64,000 nt of DNA from Streptomyces gilvus (lineage in GTDB: Bacteria > Actinomycetota > Actinomycetes > Streptomycetales > Streptomycetaceae): the NCBI RefSeq assembly GCF_022513565.1, contig NZ_JAKWBE010000009.1, positions 124,001-188,000 of the forward strand, written 5' to 3'. The notes under the pieces were generated by a model. It had not been told where the DNA came from and did not search any database. It worked only from the letters and a program-made list of their open reading frames with translations. The translations under genes were made by a program, and so were the position numbers. The first letter of the stretch is position 1. Each line of letters opens with the position of its first letter. Of this stretch, positions 27,627 through 36,570 are shown piece after piece.

Positions 27627-29402
27627 TCACGCTTCCTTCGGGTCGACGGGACCGGCGACGGGGCCGGCGGGACGGCGGGTGCGGCGCAGCGGGGGCTTGG
27701 CGCCCAGACCCTTCGGGTCCAGCCCCGACCACTTGTGGCCGCCCGCGAAGAACTTGCGCCGGGCCAGGACGGTCATCAGCGGCTTGGTGAAGAGGAACAC
27801 GACGACCACGTCGAGCACGGTGGTCAGACCGAGGGTGAACGCGAAGCCCTGGACCTTGCCGACGGTCACGATGAACAGCACGGCCGCGGCCAGGAACGAC
27901 ACGAAGTCGGAGACCAGGATGGTGCGCCGGGCACGCGGCCAGGCCCGCTCGACGGCGGGGCGCAGCGAGCGGCCCTCGCGGATCTCGTCCCGGATGCGTT
28001 CGAAGAAGACGATGAACGAGTCCGCCGTGATGCCGATCGCGACGATCGCACCGCAGACGGCCGGGAGGTTCAGCGCGAAGTGGATCGTGGGGCCGAGCAA
28101 GGACATGATCACGTAGGTGAGGGCCGCGGAGACCATCAGCGAGGGGATCGCGACGACCGAGAGCCCGCGGTAGAAGATCAGCAGGTAGAGGACGACCAGC
28201 GCGAGGCCGATCGCACCCGCGATCAGACCGGCGTGCAGCTGCTCACCGCCGAGGGCGGCGGTCACGGTGGTCATGGTCGCCACCTTGAAGGAGAGCGGCA
28301 GCGCGCCGTAGGACAGCATGTTGGCGAGGCTCTGGGCCTCCTGCTGGTTGAAGCTGCCGGAGATCTCCGCGTTGCCGCCGGTCAGCGCCTCCTTGACGTA
28401 CGGGTCGGAGACCACGTTGCCGTCGAGGACGATCGCGAACTGGTTCTGCGGGGACTGGTTCTTGGCCAGCTGGCCGGTGATGTCGGCGAACTTCTTGGCA
28501 CCCTTGGACGTGAACTCCATGGTGACGGTCCAGCCGGCGGCGGTCTGCGTGTTGAAGACGGCCTGGGCCTTCTTGACGTCGGTGCCGTCGACGGCGGCGG
28601 GGCCGAGGACGTACTTCTGCCACTGGCCCTGGGAGTTCTTGCCGCAGGCGACGGTGGGGTCGCTGGCCTTGGCGGTCTTGCCGGCGGTGTTCTGAGCCGT
28701 CTTCTTGGTGCAGTCGAGGGCGGCGTACTGCGCCTGCAGCTTGGCGGCCGCGTCACTGGCGGCGGCGCTGCCGCTCGCCGACGGAGAGGGGCTGGTGGAC
28801 GCCTTCGCGCTGGAGGAGGCGGTGGCGCTCGGCGTCGAGTCGGCCTTCAGCGCGTCGGTCACGGCGCGCCCCTGTGAGGTGGCGGTGGCGGAGGGGCTCG
28901 CGGAGGAGGACGAGGTCGCCTTCGGCTTGCCGGTCGCCTTGCCCGAGGGGCTGCTCGACGCGCTCGGCGACGGGGTGGCCGTCGCGGCTCCGCCGGACAC
29001 CTCGGTGGCGATCACGGGGCGGAAGTACAGCTTGGCGGTGGTGCCGACCTGCTGACGCGCTTCCTCGGAGTTCGTGCCCTTGGGGATGTTGACGATGATG
29101 TTGCTGGTGCCCTGGGTCTGGACCTCTGCCTCGGACACACCCAGACCGTTGACACGGCGGTTCATGATGTCGACCGCGGTGTTCATGTTGGTCTTGTTGA
29201 TCGCGTTGGGCTGACCCGGCTCGTTCTGCGCCTGGAGCGTGATGCTGGTGCCACCGGCAAGGTCGATACCGAGACGTGGGGTGGTGTTGCCGGAGCCGAA
29301 CATCGCTCCGGTCAGTCCCACGATGGCGATCAGGATGAGGGCCAGCGAGCGCCCTGGCTTGCTCTGGGCGCTCGCGCTCCGGCCCTTTTTAGGTGCTGCC
29401 AC
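27627..29402 (-). CDS. secD: Protein translocase subunit SecD with a Ser/Ala/Thr-rich insertion
   Basis: SecD is the partner of SecF in the export channel's proton-driven motor. The 591-residue protein has TM1 near residues 18-38, the marker GIDLAGGTSITLQA, the P1 periplasmic domain, and five C-terminal helices with GITADSFIVFFERIRDEIREGRS. Residues about 137-220 are a low-complexity insertion of Ser, Ala, Thr, Pro and Lys within P1, absent from E. coli SecD. I start at GTG 29402 (GAGGGAG upstream), not the longer reading from 29492, whose first 30 residues lack family similarity. Confidence 0.95.
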   Translation of the reverse strand: MAAPKKGRSASAQSKPGRSLALILIAIVGLTGAMFGSGNTTPRLGIDLAGGTSITLQAQNEPGQPNAINKTNMNTAVDIMNRRVNGLGVSEAEVQTQGTSNIIVNIPKGTNSEEARQQVGTTAKLYFRPVIATEVSGGAATATPSPSASSSPSGKATGKPKATSSSSASPSATATSQGRAVTDALKADSTPSATASSSAKASTSPSPSASGSAAASDAAAKLQAQYAALDCTKKTAQNTAGKTAKASDPTVACGKNSQGQWQKYVLGPAAVDGTDVKKAQAVFNTQTAAGWTVTMEFTSKGAKKFADITGQLAKNQSPQNQFAIVLDGNVVSDPYVKEALTGGNAEISGSFNQQEAQSLANMLSYGALPLSFKVATMTTVTAALGGEQLHAGLIAGAIGLALVVLYLLIFYRGLSVVAIPSLMVSAALTYVIMSLLGPTIHFALNLPAVCGAIVAIGITADSFIVFFERIRDEIREGRSLRPAVERAWPRARRTILVSDFVSFLAAAVLFIVTVGKVQGFAFTLGLTTVLDVVVVFLFTKPLMTVLARRKFFAGGHKWSGLDPKGLGAKPPLRRTRRPAGPVAGPVDPKEA

Positions 29403-29537
29403 CTTCTCGTACTCCCTCTCGGGCCGCCCCGCGCCGGGTCGGCGTGGTGGCGGCCATGACATGGTGTCGGGATCCCCGTGTGCGAGAAGCACACGTCCGG
29501 AGGCGCGAGAGGTCGGCCACGCGCCCCCGGGACGTGG

Positions 29538-30041
29538 CTACTTCGCCTCGGAGTCGCCGTCGGTCTTCTTCGGCTCCTCGTCCGACTTCGCCTCGGCGGC
29601 GACGGGCTCGTCGGCCGGTTCCTCGGGCGCGTCCTTCTTGCCGAGGTCGACGGACTTGTCGTCGGAGGCGGCGGCAGCTTCGTCGGCGGAGTCGTCGGTC
29701 TCGGTGAGGGAGGAGGCGTCGTCCGGGACGACGTCGGAGTCGGACTTGAGGTCGTGCTCGATGCCGTGCACGATGCGGTTGTACTCGTCGTCGCTGAGCA
29801 CGGAACCGATGGCGTTCTTCGCGAAGAGGAGTTCGACACCGGGACCGGCGTCGAGGAGGACCGTGTCCTCGTTGACCTCCTTGACCGTCGCGTACATCCC
29901 CCCGATCGTGCGGACGCCGCTGCCGGGCTGCATCTCGTTGCGCATGTTCGCGGCCTGCTGCTGCTTGCGCTTGGCCGAGCGGGTCATGAGGAACATGGCC
30001 CCGATGAGCACGATGAACGGGAGGAGCATGGTGATATTCAC
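29538..30041 (-). CDS. yajC: Sec translocon accessory protein YajC with an acidic tail
   Basis: YajC associates with SecDF. The 167-residue protein starts at GTG 30041 (VNITMLLPFIVL), has one membrane helix (LLPFIVLIGAMFLMTRSAKRKQQQ) and the YajC domain with MRNEMQPGSGVRTIGGMYATVKEV. From about residue 95 it carries a strongly acidic, low-complexity tail (many E, D, A, S), longer than in E. coli YajC (110 residues in total). It is followed by secD after 135 bases with no recognisable gene. Confidence 0.93.
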   Translation of the reverse strand: MNITMLLPFIVLIGAMFLMTRSAKRKQQQAANMRNEMQPGSGVRTIGGMYATVKEVNEDTVLLDAGPGVELLFAKNAIGSVLSDDEYNRIVHGIEHDLKSDSDVVPDDASSLTETDDSADEAAAASDDKSVDLGKKDAPEEPADEPVAAEAKSDEEPKKTDGDSEAK

Positions 30042-30216
30042 GGGACGGAATTTCCTTCGCACGACCGCGGCGGACGGCGGCCTGATGGATGGGGGTATGT
30101 ATACCGCCGACAAAGGCGGCATCGGCGGAGTCTAAGCGAGTCCGCGCGCATGGAACAACGCTCAGCATGGCACCTGGGTTCCTGACCCGGCCAATGCCCG
30201 CGCCGTCACAATGGCG

Positions 30217-31287
30217 TCACGTCCCGAACAGGTCCTGTTGTCCGTTTCCCGCAGTAGCCGAGCGGGGCGGCGTGAGGCCGAGATGCGCCCACGCGGCGGG
30301 CGTGGCGACCCGGCCGCGGGGTGTGCGGGCGAGCAGTCCCTCCCGTACGAGGAAGGGTTCGGCCACTTCCTCGACGGTCTCGCGCTCCTCCCCCACCGCG
30401 ACGGCGAGGGTCGACAAACCGACCGGGCCGCCGCCGAACAGCTTGAGCAGGGCCTCCAGCACACCGCGGTCGAGGCGGTCGAGGCCGCGGGCGTCGACCT
30501 CGTACACCGCGAGGGCCGCGGCCGCGATGTCCCGGGTGATGATCCCGTCGGCCTTGACCTGGGCGTAGTCCCGCACGCGGCGCAGCAGGCGGTTGGCGAT
30601 ACGGGGCGTGCCGCGGGAGCGGCCGGCGATCTCGGCGGCGCCGTCGGCCTGGATCTCCACGTCGAGGAGGTTCGCCGAGCGGTGGATGACGCGCTCCAGT
30701 TCGGCGGGCTCGTAGAACTCCATGTGCGCGGTGAAGCCGAAGCGGTCGCGCAGCGGGGGCGGCAGCAGGCCCGCGCGCGTGGTGGCGCCGACCAGGGTGA
30801 ACGGGGGCAGGTCGAGGGGGATGGCGGTGGCGCCGGGGCCCTTGCCGACGATGACGTCGACGCGGAAGTCCTCCATCGCCATGTACAGCATCTCCTCGGC
30901 GGGCCGGGACATGCGGTGGATCTCGTCGAGGAAGAGGACCTCGCCCTCCTGGAGGGAGGACAGGATCGCGGCCAGGTCGCCGGCGTGCTGGATGGCGGGG
31001 CCGGAGGTGATCCGGATCGGGGCGCCCATCTCGGCCGCGATGATCATCGAGAGAGTGGTCTTGCCGAGGCCGGGGGCGCCGGAGAGCAGCACGTGGTCGG
31101 CGGTGGCGCCCCGCGCGCGGGCGGCGCGCAGGACCAGGTCGAGCTGTTCGCGGACCTTCTCCTGGCCGATGAACTCGCCCAGGTCCTTGGGGCGCAGGGC
31201 GGCCTCGACGGCCTGGTCCTCACGGTCGGCGACAGAACCGACCAGCCGCTCGGGGGCGGGAGTGTCGGTCGGGTCGTCCCAGTTCAC
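30217..31287 (-). CDS. ruvB: Holliday junction branch migration DNA helicase RuvB
   Basis: RuvB is the hexameric motor that moves Holliday junctions with RuvA. The 356-residue protein shows Walker A SGAPGLGKTT near residue 73, Walker B LFLDEIHRM, sensor 1 VGATTRAG, the arginine-finger region LLPPPLRDRFGF, and the C-terminal winged helix (GRVATPAAWAHLGL). The start is GTG 31287 with AGGAGA upstream. It is the third gene of ruvC-ruvA-ruvB, 32 bases after ruvA. Confidence 0.97.
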   Translation of the reverse strand: MNWDDPTDTPAPERLVGSVADREDQAVEAALRPKDLGEFIGQEKVREQLDLVLRAARARGATADHVLLSGAPGLGKTTLSMIIAAEMGAPIRITSGPAIQHAGDLAAILSSLQEGEVLFLDEIHRMSRPAEEMLYMAMEDFRVDVIVGKGPGATAIPLDLPPFTLVGATTRAGLLPPPLRDRFGFTAHMEFYEPAELERVIHRSANLLDVEIQADGAAEIAGRSRGTPRIANRLLRRVRDYAQVKADGIITRDIAAAALAVYEVDARGLDRLDRGVLEALLKLFGGGPVGLSTLAVAVGEERETVEEVAEPFLVREGLLARTPRGRVATPAAWAHLGLTPPRSATAGNGQQDLFGT

Positions 31288-31319
31288 TGAGGTCTCCTAG
31301 CAGGGGTGGCGCAGATGGG

Positions 31320-31925
31320 TCAGCGGGCGCGGTTGAGGGTCTGCAGGGCGGCCTTCAGCAACTGGCCTACCTGCGGGCTGCCGCCGGCGGCCTCCGCCTG
31401 CGGGGTCACGGCGGCCACCGCCTCGTCGGCCTCCCGGGTGGCGTACCCGAGGCCGATGAGGGCGGCATGCAGCTGGTCGCGCCAGCCCTGGGTGACCGGA
31501 GCGCCGATCGCGGGGGCGCCGATGGGCTCGCCGAGCCGGTCCTTGAGCTCCAGCAGCAGTTTCTGGGCGCCCTTCTTGCCGATGCCCGGGACGGCGATCA
31601 GCGCCTTCTCGTCCCCGGTGGCGACCGCCCTGCGCAGGGCGTCCGGGCTGTGCACCGCCAGCATCGCCTGGGCCAGGCGCGGGCCGACCCCGCTCGCCGT
31701 CTGCAGCAGCTCGAAGACCTGACGCTCGTCGTCGTCCACGAAGCCGTACAGGGTGAGCGAGTCCTCCCGTACGACCAGGGAGGTGGCGAGCTTGGTCTGC
31801 TGGCCCATGCGCAGCCCGGACAGGGTGTTGGGCGTGCACTGGACGGCGATGCCGATCCCGCCGACCTCCACCACGGCGGAGTCGGGGGCGAGGGCGGCGA
31901 CCGGGCCGCTGACGAAGGCGATCAT
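31320..31925 (-). CDS. ruvA: Holliday junction-binding protein RuvA
   Basis: RuvA binds the four-way junction as a tetramer and loads RuvB. The 201-residue protein begins MIAFVSGPVAALAPDSAVVEVGGIG (OB fold), has the two helix-hairpin-helix units FELLQTASGVGPRLAQAML and LIAVPGIGKKGAQKLLLEL, and a C-terminal RuvB-contacting domain (LIGLGYATREADEAVAAV). The start ATG overlaps the ruvC stop by four bases. Confidence 0.96.
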   Translation of the reverse strand: MIAFVSGPVAALAPDSAVVEVGGIGIAVQCTPNTLSGLRMGQQTKLATSLVVREDSLTLYGFVDDDERQVFELLQTASGVGPRLAQAMLAVHSPDALRRAVATGDEKALIAVPGIGKKGAQKLLLELKDRLGEPIGAPAIGAPVTQGWRDQLHAALIGLGYATREADEAVAAVTPQAEAAGGSPQVGQLLKAALQTLNRAR

Positions 31926-32461
31926 GCGGGGCGGCCTTTCGTTGCTTTGGCTGCGTGCAGGGCGACGGCCTGCTGGAGGCGGTTGTGCGCGGGTGCGCGC
32001 CAGATGTGGCAGATGGCGAGCGCGAGGGCGTCCGCCGCGTCGGCCGGTTTCGGGGGCGCGTCGAGCCGGAGCAGCCGCGTCACCATGGCGCCGACCTGGG
32101 CCTTGTCGGCGCGTCCGGTGCCGGTGACGGCGGCCTTGACCTCGCTCGGGGTGTGCAGGGCGACGGGGATGCCACGGCGGGCGGCGCAGAGCATGGCGAC
32201 GGCGCTGGCCTGGGCGGTGCCCATCACGGTGCGGACGTTGTGCTGGCTGAACACCCGCTCCACGGCGACGAATTCGGGCCGGTGCTCGTCCAGCCAGGAC
32301 TCGATGCCCTGCTCGATGGCGACGAGACGGTGCCCCAGCTCGGCGTCCACGGGCGTGCGGACGACGCCTACGCCGACCATGGTGAGCGGCCGGCCCGCGA
32401 CCCCCTCGACGACGCCGACACCGCACCGGGTCAGCCCGGGGTCCACCCCCAGTACGCGCAC
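31922..32461 (-). CDS. ruvC: Holliday junction endonuclease RuvC
   Basis: RuvC cuts the junction to resolve it. The 179-residue protein has the first catalytic Asp in VLGVDPGLTRCG (residues 3-14), the second acidic site in FVAVERVFSQHN near 66, and the final pair in DAADALALAICH. I start at GTG 32461 because AGGAGGGGG lies just upstream; an ATG at 32515 would add 18 unrelated residues. Confidence 0.95.
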   Translation of the reverse strand: MRVLGVDPGLTRCGVGVVEGVAGRPLTMVGVGVVRTPVDAELGHRLVAIEQGIESWLDEHRPEFVAVERVFSQHNVRTVMGTAQASAVAMLCAARRGIPVALHTPSEVKAAVTGTGRADKAQVGAMVTRLLRLDAPPKPADAADALALAICHIWRAPAHNRLQQAVALHAAKATKGRPA

Positions 32462-32530
32462 CGCGCCCCCTCCTTCGATCTCCTGTTTGTGCAGGCTATC
32501 GGGTGCCACCGACAACGGCCGACATGGCGA

Positions 32531-32560
32531 CGGGCCGACGGGGTGTGTCCCGTCGGCCCG
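32531..32560 (-). terminator. Terminator after the YebC gene
   Basis: A perfect 12-bp stem CGGGCCGACGGG with its complement and a 6-base loop lies 35 bases past the yebC stop and before ruvC, in the minus direction. It separates the pdxST-yebC message from ruvCAB. Confidence 0.8.
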
Positions 32561-32594
32561 TTGAGCCGTTGCGTCCGCTCAGCCCGCGGCGGCG

Positions 32595-33347
32595 TTACGC
32601 GTCGACCTTCTCCATGACCTCGTCGCTGACGTCGAAGTTGGCGAAGACGTTCTGGACGTCGTCGCTGTCCTCGAGCGCGTCGATCAGCTTGAAGATCTTC
32701 TTGGCGCCCTCCTCGTCCAGCTCGACCTGCATGGTCGGGACGAAGTTGGCCTCGGCGGAGTCGTAGTCGATCCCGGCGTCCTGCAGGGCGGTGCGGACCG
32801 CGACCAGGTCGGTGGCCTCGCTGAGCACCTCGAAGGACTCGCCCAGGTCGTTGACCTCCTCGGCGCCCGCGTCCAGGACGGCGGCGAGGACGTCGTCCTC
32901 GGTCAGCTCGCCCTTGGGGACGATCACGACGCCCTTGCGGTTGAAGAGGTACGACACCGAGCCCGGGTCGGCCATGGAGCCGCCGTTGCGGGTCATGGCG
33001 ACGCGGACGTCGGAGGCGGCGCGGTTGCGGTTGTCGGTGAGGCACTCGATGAGCACCGCGACGCCGTTCGGGCCGTAGCCCTCGTACATGATCGTCTCGT
33101 AGTCGGCGCCGCCGGCCTCCAGGCCGCCGCCGCGCTTGATCGCCGAGTCGATGTTCTTGTTGGGGACCGACTGCTTCTTGGCCTTCTGGACGGCGTCGTA
33201 CAGCGTCGGGTTGCCCTCGAGATCGACACCGCCCATCCGCGCCGCGACCTCGATGTTCTTGATCAGCTTCGCGAAGAGCTTGCCGCGCTTGGCGTCGATC
33301 ACGGCCTTCTTGTGCTTCGTCGTGGCCCATTTAGAGTGGCCGGACAT
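32595..33347 (-). CDS. YebC/PmpR family protein (translation factor or DNA-binding regulator)
   Basis: The 250-residue protein starts MSGHSKWATTKHKKAVIDAKRG, the family hallmark, and follows with KLIKNIEVAARMGG and IMYEGYGPNGVAVLIECLTDNRNR. YebC proteins were described as regulators next to ruv genes; more recently they were shown to relieve ribosome stalling at polyproline. Both roles are family knowledge. The window contains several very proline-rich proteins that would suit the second. It lies 52 bases after pdxT. Confidence 0.94.
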   Translation of the reverse strand: MSGHSKWATTKHKKAVIDAKRGKLFAKLIKNIEVAARMGGVDLEGNPTLYDAVQKAKKQSVPNKNIDSAIKRGGGLEAGGADYETIMYEGYGPNGVAVLIECLTDNRNRAASDVRVAMTRNGGSMADPGSVSYLFNRKGVVIVPKGELTEDDVLAAVLDAGAEEVNDLGESFEVLSEATDLVAVRTALQDAGIDYDSAEANFVPTMQVELDEEGAKKIFKLIDALEDSDDVQNVFANFDVSDEVMEKVDA

Positions 33348-33399
33348 CTGCCTGTCTCCTTCGCGTAACCCATCTCTGCAACGAACGCCAGGAATCCTA

Positions 33400-34008
33400 C
33401 TAGGACTCCGTCGCCCGGTTCGCGTGCACCATGTCGACGAACAGGCGGTGCACCCGGTGGTCGCCGGTCAGTTCCGGGTGGAACGAGGTGGCGAGCGCGT
33501 TGCCCTGGCGGACCGCGACGATGTGGCCGTCGTGCTCGGCGAGCACCTCGGTCTCGGCGCCGACGGACTCCACCCAGGGGGCGCGGATGAACACGCCCTC
33601 TACAGGATCGCCCGCGACGCCCCTGACGTCGACCGCCGCCTCGAAGGACTCGTTCTGCCGTCCGAAGGCGTTGCGGCGCACGATCATGTCGATGCCGCCG
33701 ACGGTCACCTGGCCCGAGCGCGGGTCGAGGATCTTGTCGGCGAGCATGATCATGCCCGCGCAGGTGCCGTAGACGGGCATACCGGCCCGCACGCGCGCGC
33801 GGAGCGGCTCCATCACGCCGAAGAGGACGGCCAGCTTGGAGATGGTGGTGGACTCGCCGCCGGGGATGACGAGGCCGTCCACCTCGGCGAGTTCCTCGGG
33901 GCGCCGGATCGGCCTGGCCACGGCGTCGGCCGCGGCCAGGGCGACGAGGTGCTCCCGTACGTCGCCCTGGAGGGCCAGGACGCCTATGACAGGGGCTTCA
34001 GTGCTCAT
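33400..34008 (-). CDS. pdxT: Pyridoxal 5'-phosphate synthase glutaminase subunit
   Basis: PdxT releases ammonia from glutamine and channels it to PdxS. The 202-residue class I glutaminase has GVLALQGDVREH, the GGESTT motif near residue 48, the nucleophile Cys in YGTCAGMIML near 81, and the His/Glu pair in TSFHPELTGDHRVH. All catalytic residues are intact. I start at ATG 34008, eight bases after the pdxS stop. Confidence 0.96.
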   Translation of the reverse strand: MSTEAPVIGVLALQGDVREHLVALAAADAVARPIRRPEELAEVDGLVIPGGESTTISKLAVLFGVMEPLRARVRAGMPVYGTCAGMIMLADKILDPRSGQVTVGGIDMIVRRNAFGRQNESFEAAVDVRGVAGDPVEGVFIRAPWVESVGAETEVLAEHDGHIVAVRQGNALATSFHPELTGDHRVHRLFVDMVHANRATES

Positions 34009-34016
34009 GGGAGTGC

Positions 34017-34928
34017 TTACCAGCCGCGGTTGGCGTAGCGCTCGGTCTCGGGGAGGGTGTCGCAGTTGATGCCGACCATGGCCTCGCCGAGGTTGCGGGA
34101 GGCGTCCGCGATGATCTTGGGGTCGTCGTAGAAGGTGGTCGCCTTGACGATGGCGGCGGCGCGCTTGGCCGGGTCGCCGGACTTGAAGATGCCGGAGCCG
34201 ACGAAGACGCCCTCGGCACCGAGCTGACGCATCAGGGCGGCGTCGGCGGGGGTGGCCACGCCACCGGCGGAGAACAGCACCACCGGGAGCTTGCCGAGCT
34301 CGGCGACCTCCTTGACCAGCTCGTAGGGGGCGCGCAGCTCCTTGGCGGCGGCGTACAGCTCGTTGTTGTCGCAGCCGCGCAGCTTGGCGATCTCGCCCTT
34401 GATCTGGCGCAGGTGGCGGACGGCCTCGACGACGTTGCCGGTGCCGGCCTCGCCCTTGGAGCGGATCATGGCCGCGCCCTCGGCGATCCGGCGCAGGGCC
34501 TCGCCCAGGTTGGTGGCGCCGCAGACGAAGGGGGTCGTGAAGGCCCACTTGTCGGAGTGGTTGACCTCGTCGGCCGGGGTGAGGACCTCGGACTCGTCGA
34601 TGTAGTCGACGCCGAGGGACTGCAGGACCTGGGCCTCGACGAAGTGGCCGATGCGGGACTTGGCCATGACCGGGATGGAGACGGCCTCGATGATGCCCTC
34701 GATCATGTCCGGGTCGGACATACGGGCCACGCCGCCGTCCTTGCGGATGTCGGCCGGGACCCGCTCCAGGGCCATGACGGCGACGGCGCCCGCGTCCTCG
34801 GCGATCTTCGCCTGCTCCGGGGTGACGACGTCCATGATCACGCCGCCCTTGAGCTGCTCGGCCATGCCGCGCTTCACGCGCGCGGTGCCGGTCTCGGGGG
34901 CCTGGTTTTCGGAGAGCGAGCTGGACAC
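34017..34928 (-). CDS. pdxS: Pyridoxal 5'-phosphate synthase lyase subunit
   Basis: PdxS condenses ribose 5-phosphate, glyceraldehyde 3-phosphate and ammonia into PLP. The 303-residue TIM barrel has the active-site region GGVIMDVVTPEQAKIAE, VMALERVPADIRKDGGVARM and the lysine-bearing VMAKSRIGHFVEAQ. I start at GTG 34928, preceded by GAGG eight bases upstream. PdxS is among the most conserved proteins known, so the assignment is secure. Confidence 0.97.
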   Translation of the reverse strand: MSSSLSENQAPETGTARVKRGMAEQLKGGVIMDVVTPEQAKIAEDAGAVAVMALERVPADIRKDGGVARMSDPDMIEGIIEAVSIPVMAKSRIGHFVEAQVLQSLGVDYIDESEVLTPADEVNHSDKWAFTTPFVCGATNLGEALRRIAEGAAMIRSKGEAGTGNVVEAVRHLRQIKGEIAKLRGCDNNELYAAAKELRAPYELVKEVAELGKLPVVLFSAGGVATPADAALMRQLGAEGVFVGSGIFKSGDPAKRAAAIVKATTFYDDPKIIADASRNLGEAMVGINCDTLPETERYANRGW

Positions 34929-35042
34929 GGATGACCTCACTGAAGTGAAAGAGGGTTGCTGCAATCACCGAGGAAACGGGATTGGGCCAGTCCACAGCAA
35001 GGGCCAATGGGAAGCCGGTGGATCCTTTTGGGCCGCGAACGG

Positions 35043-35585
35043 CTATGCCGCCCGGTCGGCGAGGGCCGGCGGCGGTTCGTCGTCCATCTCGAAGGCCATC
35101 GGGAAGGGGGCGTGACCGGCCAGCCGGAACCAGCGGACCTTGCGGTGCTCGCGCAGTCGGCGGGCCGCGCCGACCGCGTCGTTGTGGAAGCGCCGGGCCA
35201 TCGGGACGCGGCGGACGGCCTCGGTGAGTTCGTGGGTGGCCGCGTCCCCGCCGGGGGCCTCGCGGACCGCGTCGACCTGGGCCGGTTCGGCGAACACCGC
35301 CCGCAGCGCCTGGCTGAGCTCGCTCTCGGCGACCTCCCGCTGCTCCTCCTCGGCCTGCCGGGCCGCGTGCGCGGCCTCGTACAGGACGATCGAGGCGGCG
35401 GGGTCCAGGACGCCGGAGGTGGCCAGCTCCTGAGTCACGGACGCCCTGCGCAGCAGCTGCGCGTCGAGGGCGGCCCGGGCGGCGTCGATCCGGGAGTGCA
35501 GCCGGTCCAGACGGCCGGCCGTCCAGCTCAGGTACAGCCCGATCGCGAACAGGACGGCCAGAATCCAGATCAGGGTTACGGTCAC
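35043..35585 (-). CDS. LemA-like membrane-anchored helical protein
   Basis: The 180-residue protein has one N-terminal membrane helix (VTLIWILAVLFAIGLYLSW) and long helices, with RLDRLHSRIDAARAALDAQLLRRASVTQEL resembling the start of LemA domains. It closes with FHNDAVGAARRLREHRKVRWFRLAGHAPFP, which fits the LemA end pattern of Y/F-N-x-x-V followed by an aromatic hydrophobic motif. LemA function is unknown. It reads toward pdxS, 114 bases away. Next to it, from 35586, begins the repeat array. Confidence 0.7.
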   Translation of the reverse strand: MTVTLIWILAVLFAIGLYLSWTAGRLDRLHSRIDAARAALDAQLLRRASVTQELATSGVLDPAASIVLYEAAHAARQAEEEQREVAESELSQALRAVFAEPAQVDAVREAPGGDAATHELTEAVRRVPMARRFHNDAVGAARRLREHRKVRWFRLAGHAPFPMAFEMDDEPPPALADRAA

Positions 35586-35799
35586 GGCCGCACACGTTAC
35601 CGCCGACAGCGCCCCGGCCCGACGGCCGCCTTACGGCAACGCCGGGTTCGGCAGGGAACGGGACCTACGCGCCGAGGGAGAGCCGAACCGCCGGGCTGAC
35701 ACGAGCGCCGATGACAGAACCGACCCACCGGGCCACCTGCCCCCGCCGGAACCGCCCCTCAGATTGACCCGACGGAACCGGCCCCCGGGCTGACCGAGC

Positions 35800-36570
35800 C
35801 CCAGTCCCCCAACGGCGCCCACCGGCCCCGTCCTGAGAACCGCGCCGCCCCAGCTGTGCCTGCCGTCCCGCCCCAAGAGCCGCGCGGACCCAACTGTGCC
35901 CGCCGCCCCGCCCAGGTCCCGCACCGACCTCAGCCGTGCCCACCGTCCCACGCGAGTCCCGCGCCAACCCGAACCCTGCCGGCAGCCTCGCCCTCAGACC
36001 CCGCGGTCCCGCCCCCAGTGCCCCAAAGGGCAACGCTCGCCCCGTCGCGACGCCCGGCACGCTTCCCCACTGTCTGAAGGGCATGGCGGGGTGCCCCCAC
36101 TCGCTGCACCGGCCTCAGCTGTGCCCGCCGCCCCGCCCTGGTCCCGCGCCGGTCCAAACCGTGTCGGCAGCCCCACCCCGGGTTCCGCGCCGACCCGAAC
36201 ATGCTGGCAGCTCCGCCCTAAGACCCCCGCGGCCCCAACCGCCCCCGCAGCCCCGCCCACAGTGCCCCGACAGGCAACGTTCGCCCCGTCGCGACGCCCA
36301 GGACGCTCCCCCACTGCCCGAAGGGCATGGGACATGCCCCCACTCGCCGCACCGGCCAGCTGTGCCCGCCGCCCCGCACCGGCCTCAGCCCTGCCCGCCG
36401 CCCCGCCCTGGTCCCACGCGGGCCCCCAGCCGTGCCGGCAGCCCGCACTCAGACCCCGCCGGCCCGAACCATGCCGGCAGCCCCACCCTCAGACTCCGCG
36501 GCCCCAACCGCCCCCGCAGCCCCGCCCCTAATCCCGCGCCAACCCGAACCGTGCTCGCAGGCCCGGCCCC
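35800..36570. repeat. C-rich imperfect tandem-repeat array running into the 3' end of pimA
   Basis: The interval 35586-36527 has no convincing gene. From about 35800 it consists of diverged repeats rich in C on the plus strand. A higher-order unit recurs with a 244-base spacing: the segment starting AGTGCCCC at 36017 (containing CGCCCCGTCGCGACGCC, then CTGAAGGGCATG) recurs at 36261. A smaller unit, roughly cgccaacCCGAAccctgccGGCAGcc, appears near 35960, 36187, 36456 and again at 36532, the last copy lying inside the final codons of pimA. Short related units (CTGTGCCCGCCGCCCCGCCC) recur several times. This is a decayed amplification, not an insertion sequence or CRISPR. Confidence 0.75.

Noticed and set aside
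35896..36531. Open frame of about 211 residues through the repeat array on the plus strand
   Set aside because: The product is just translated repeats (Pro/Arg/Ala), starts without a ribosome site and has no conserved pattern, so I treat it as non-coding repeat.
35800..36570. CRISPR array
   Set aside because: Repeat units are imperfect, of unequal size, contiguous without unique spacers, and no cas genes are present.
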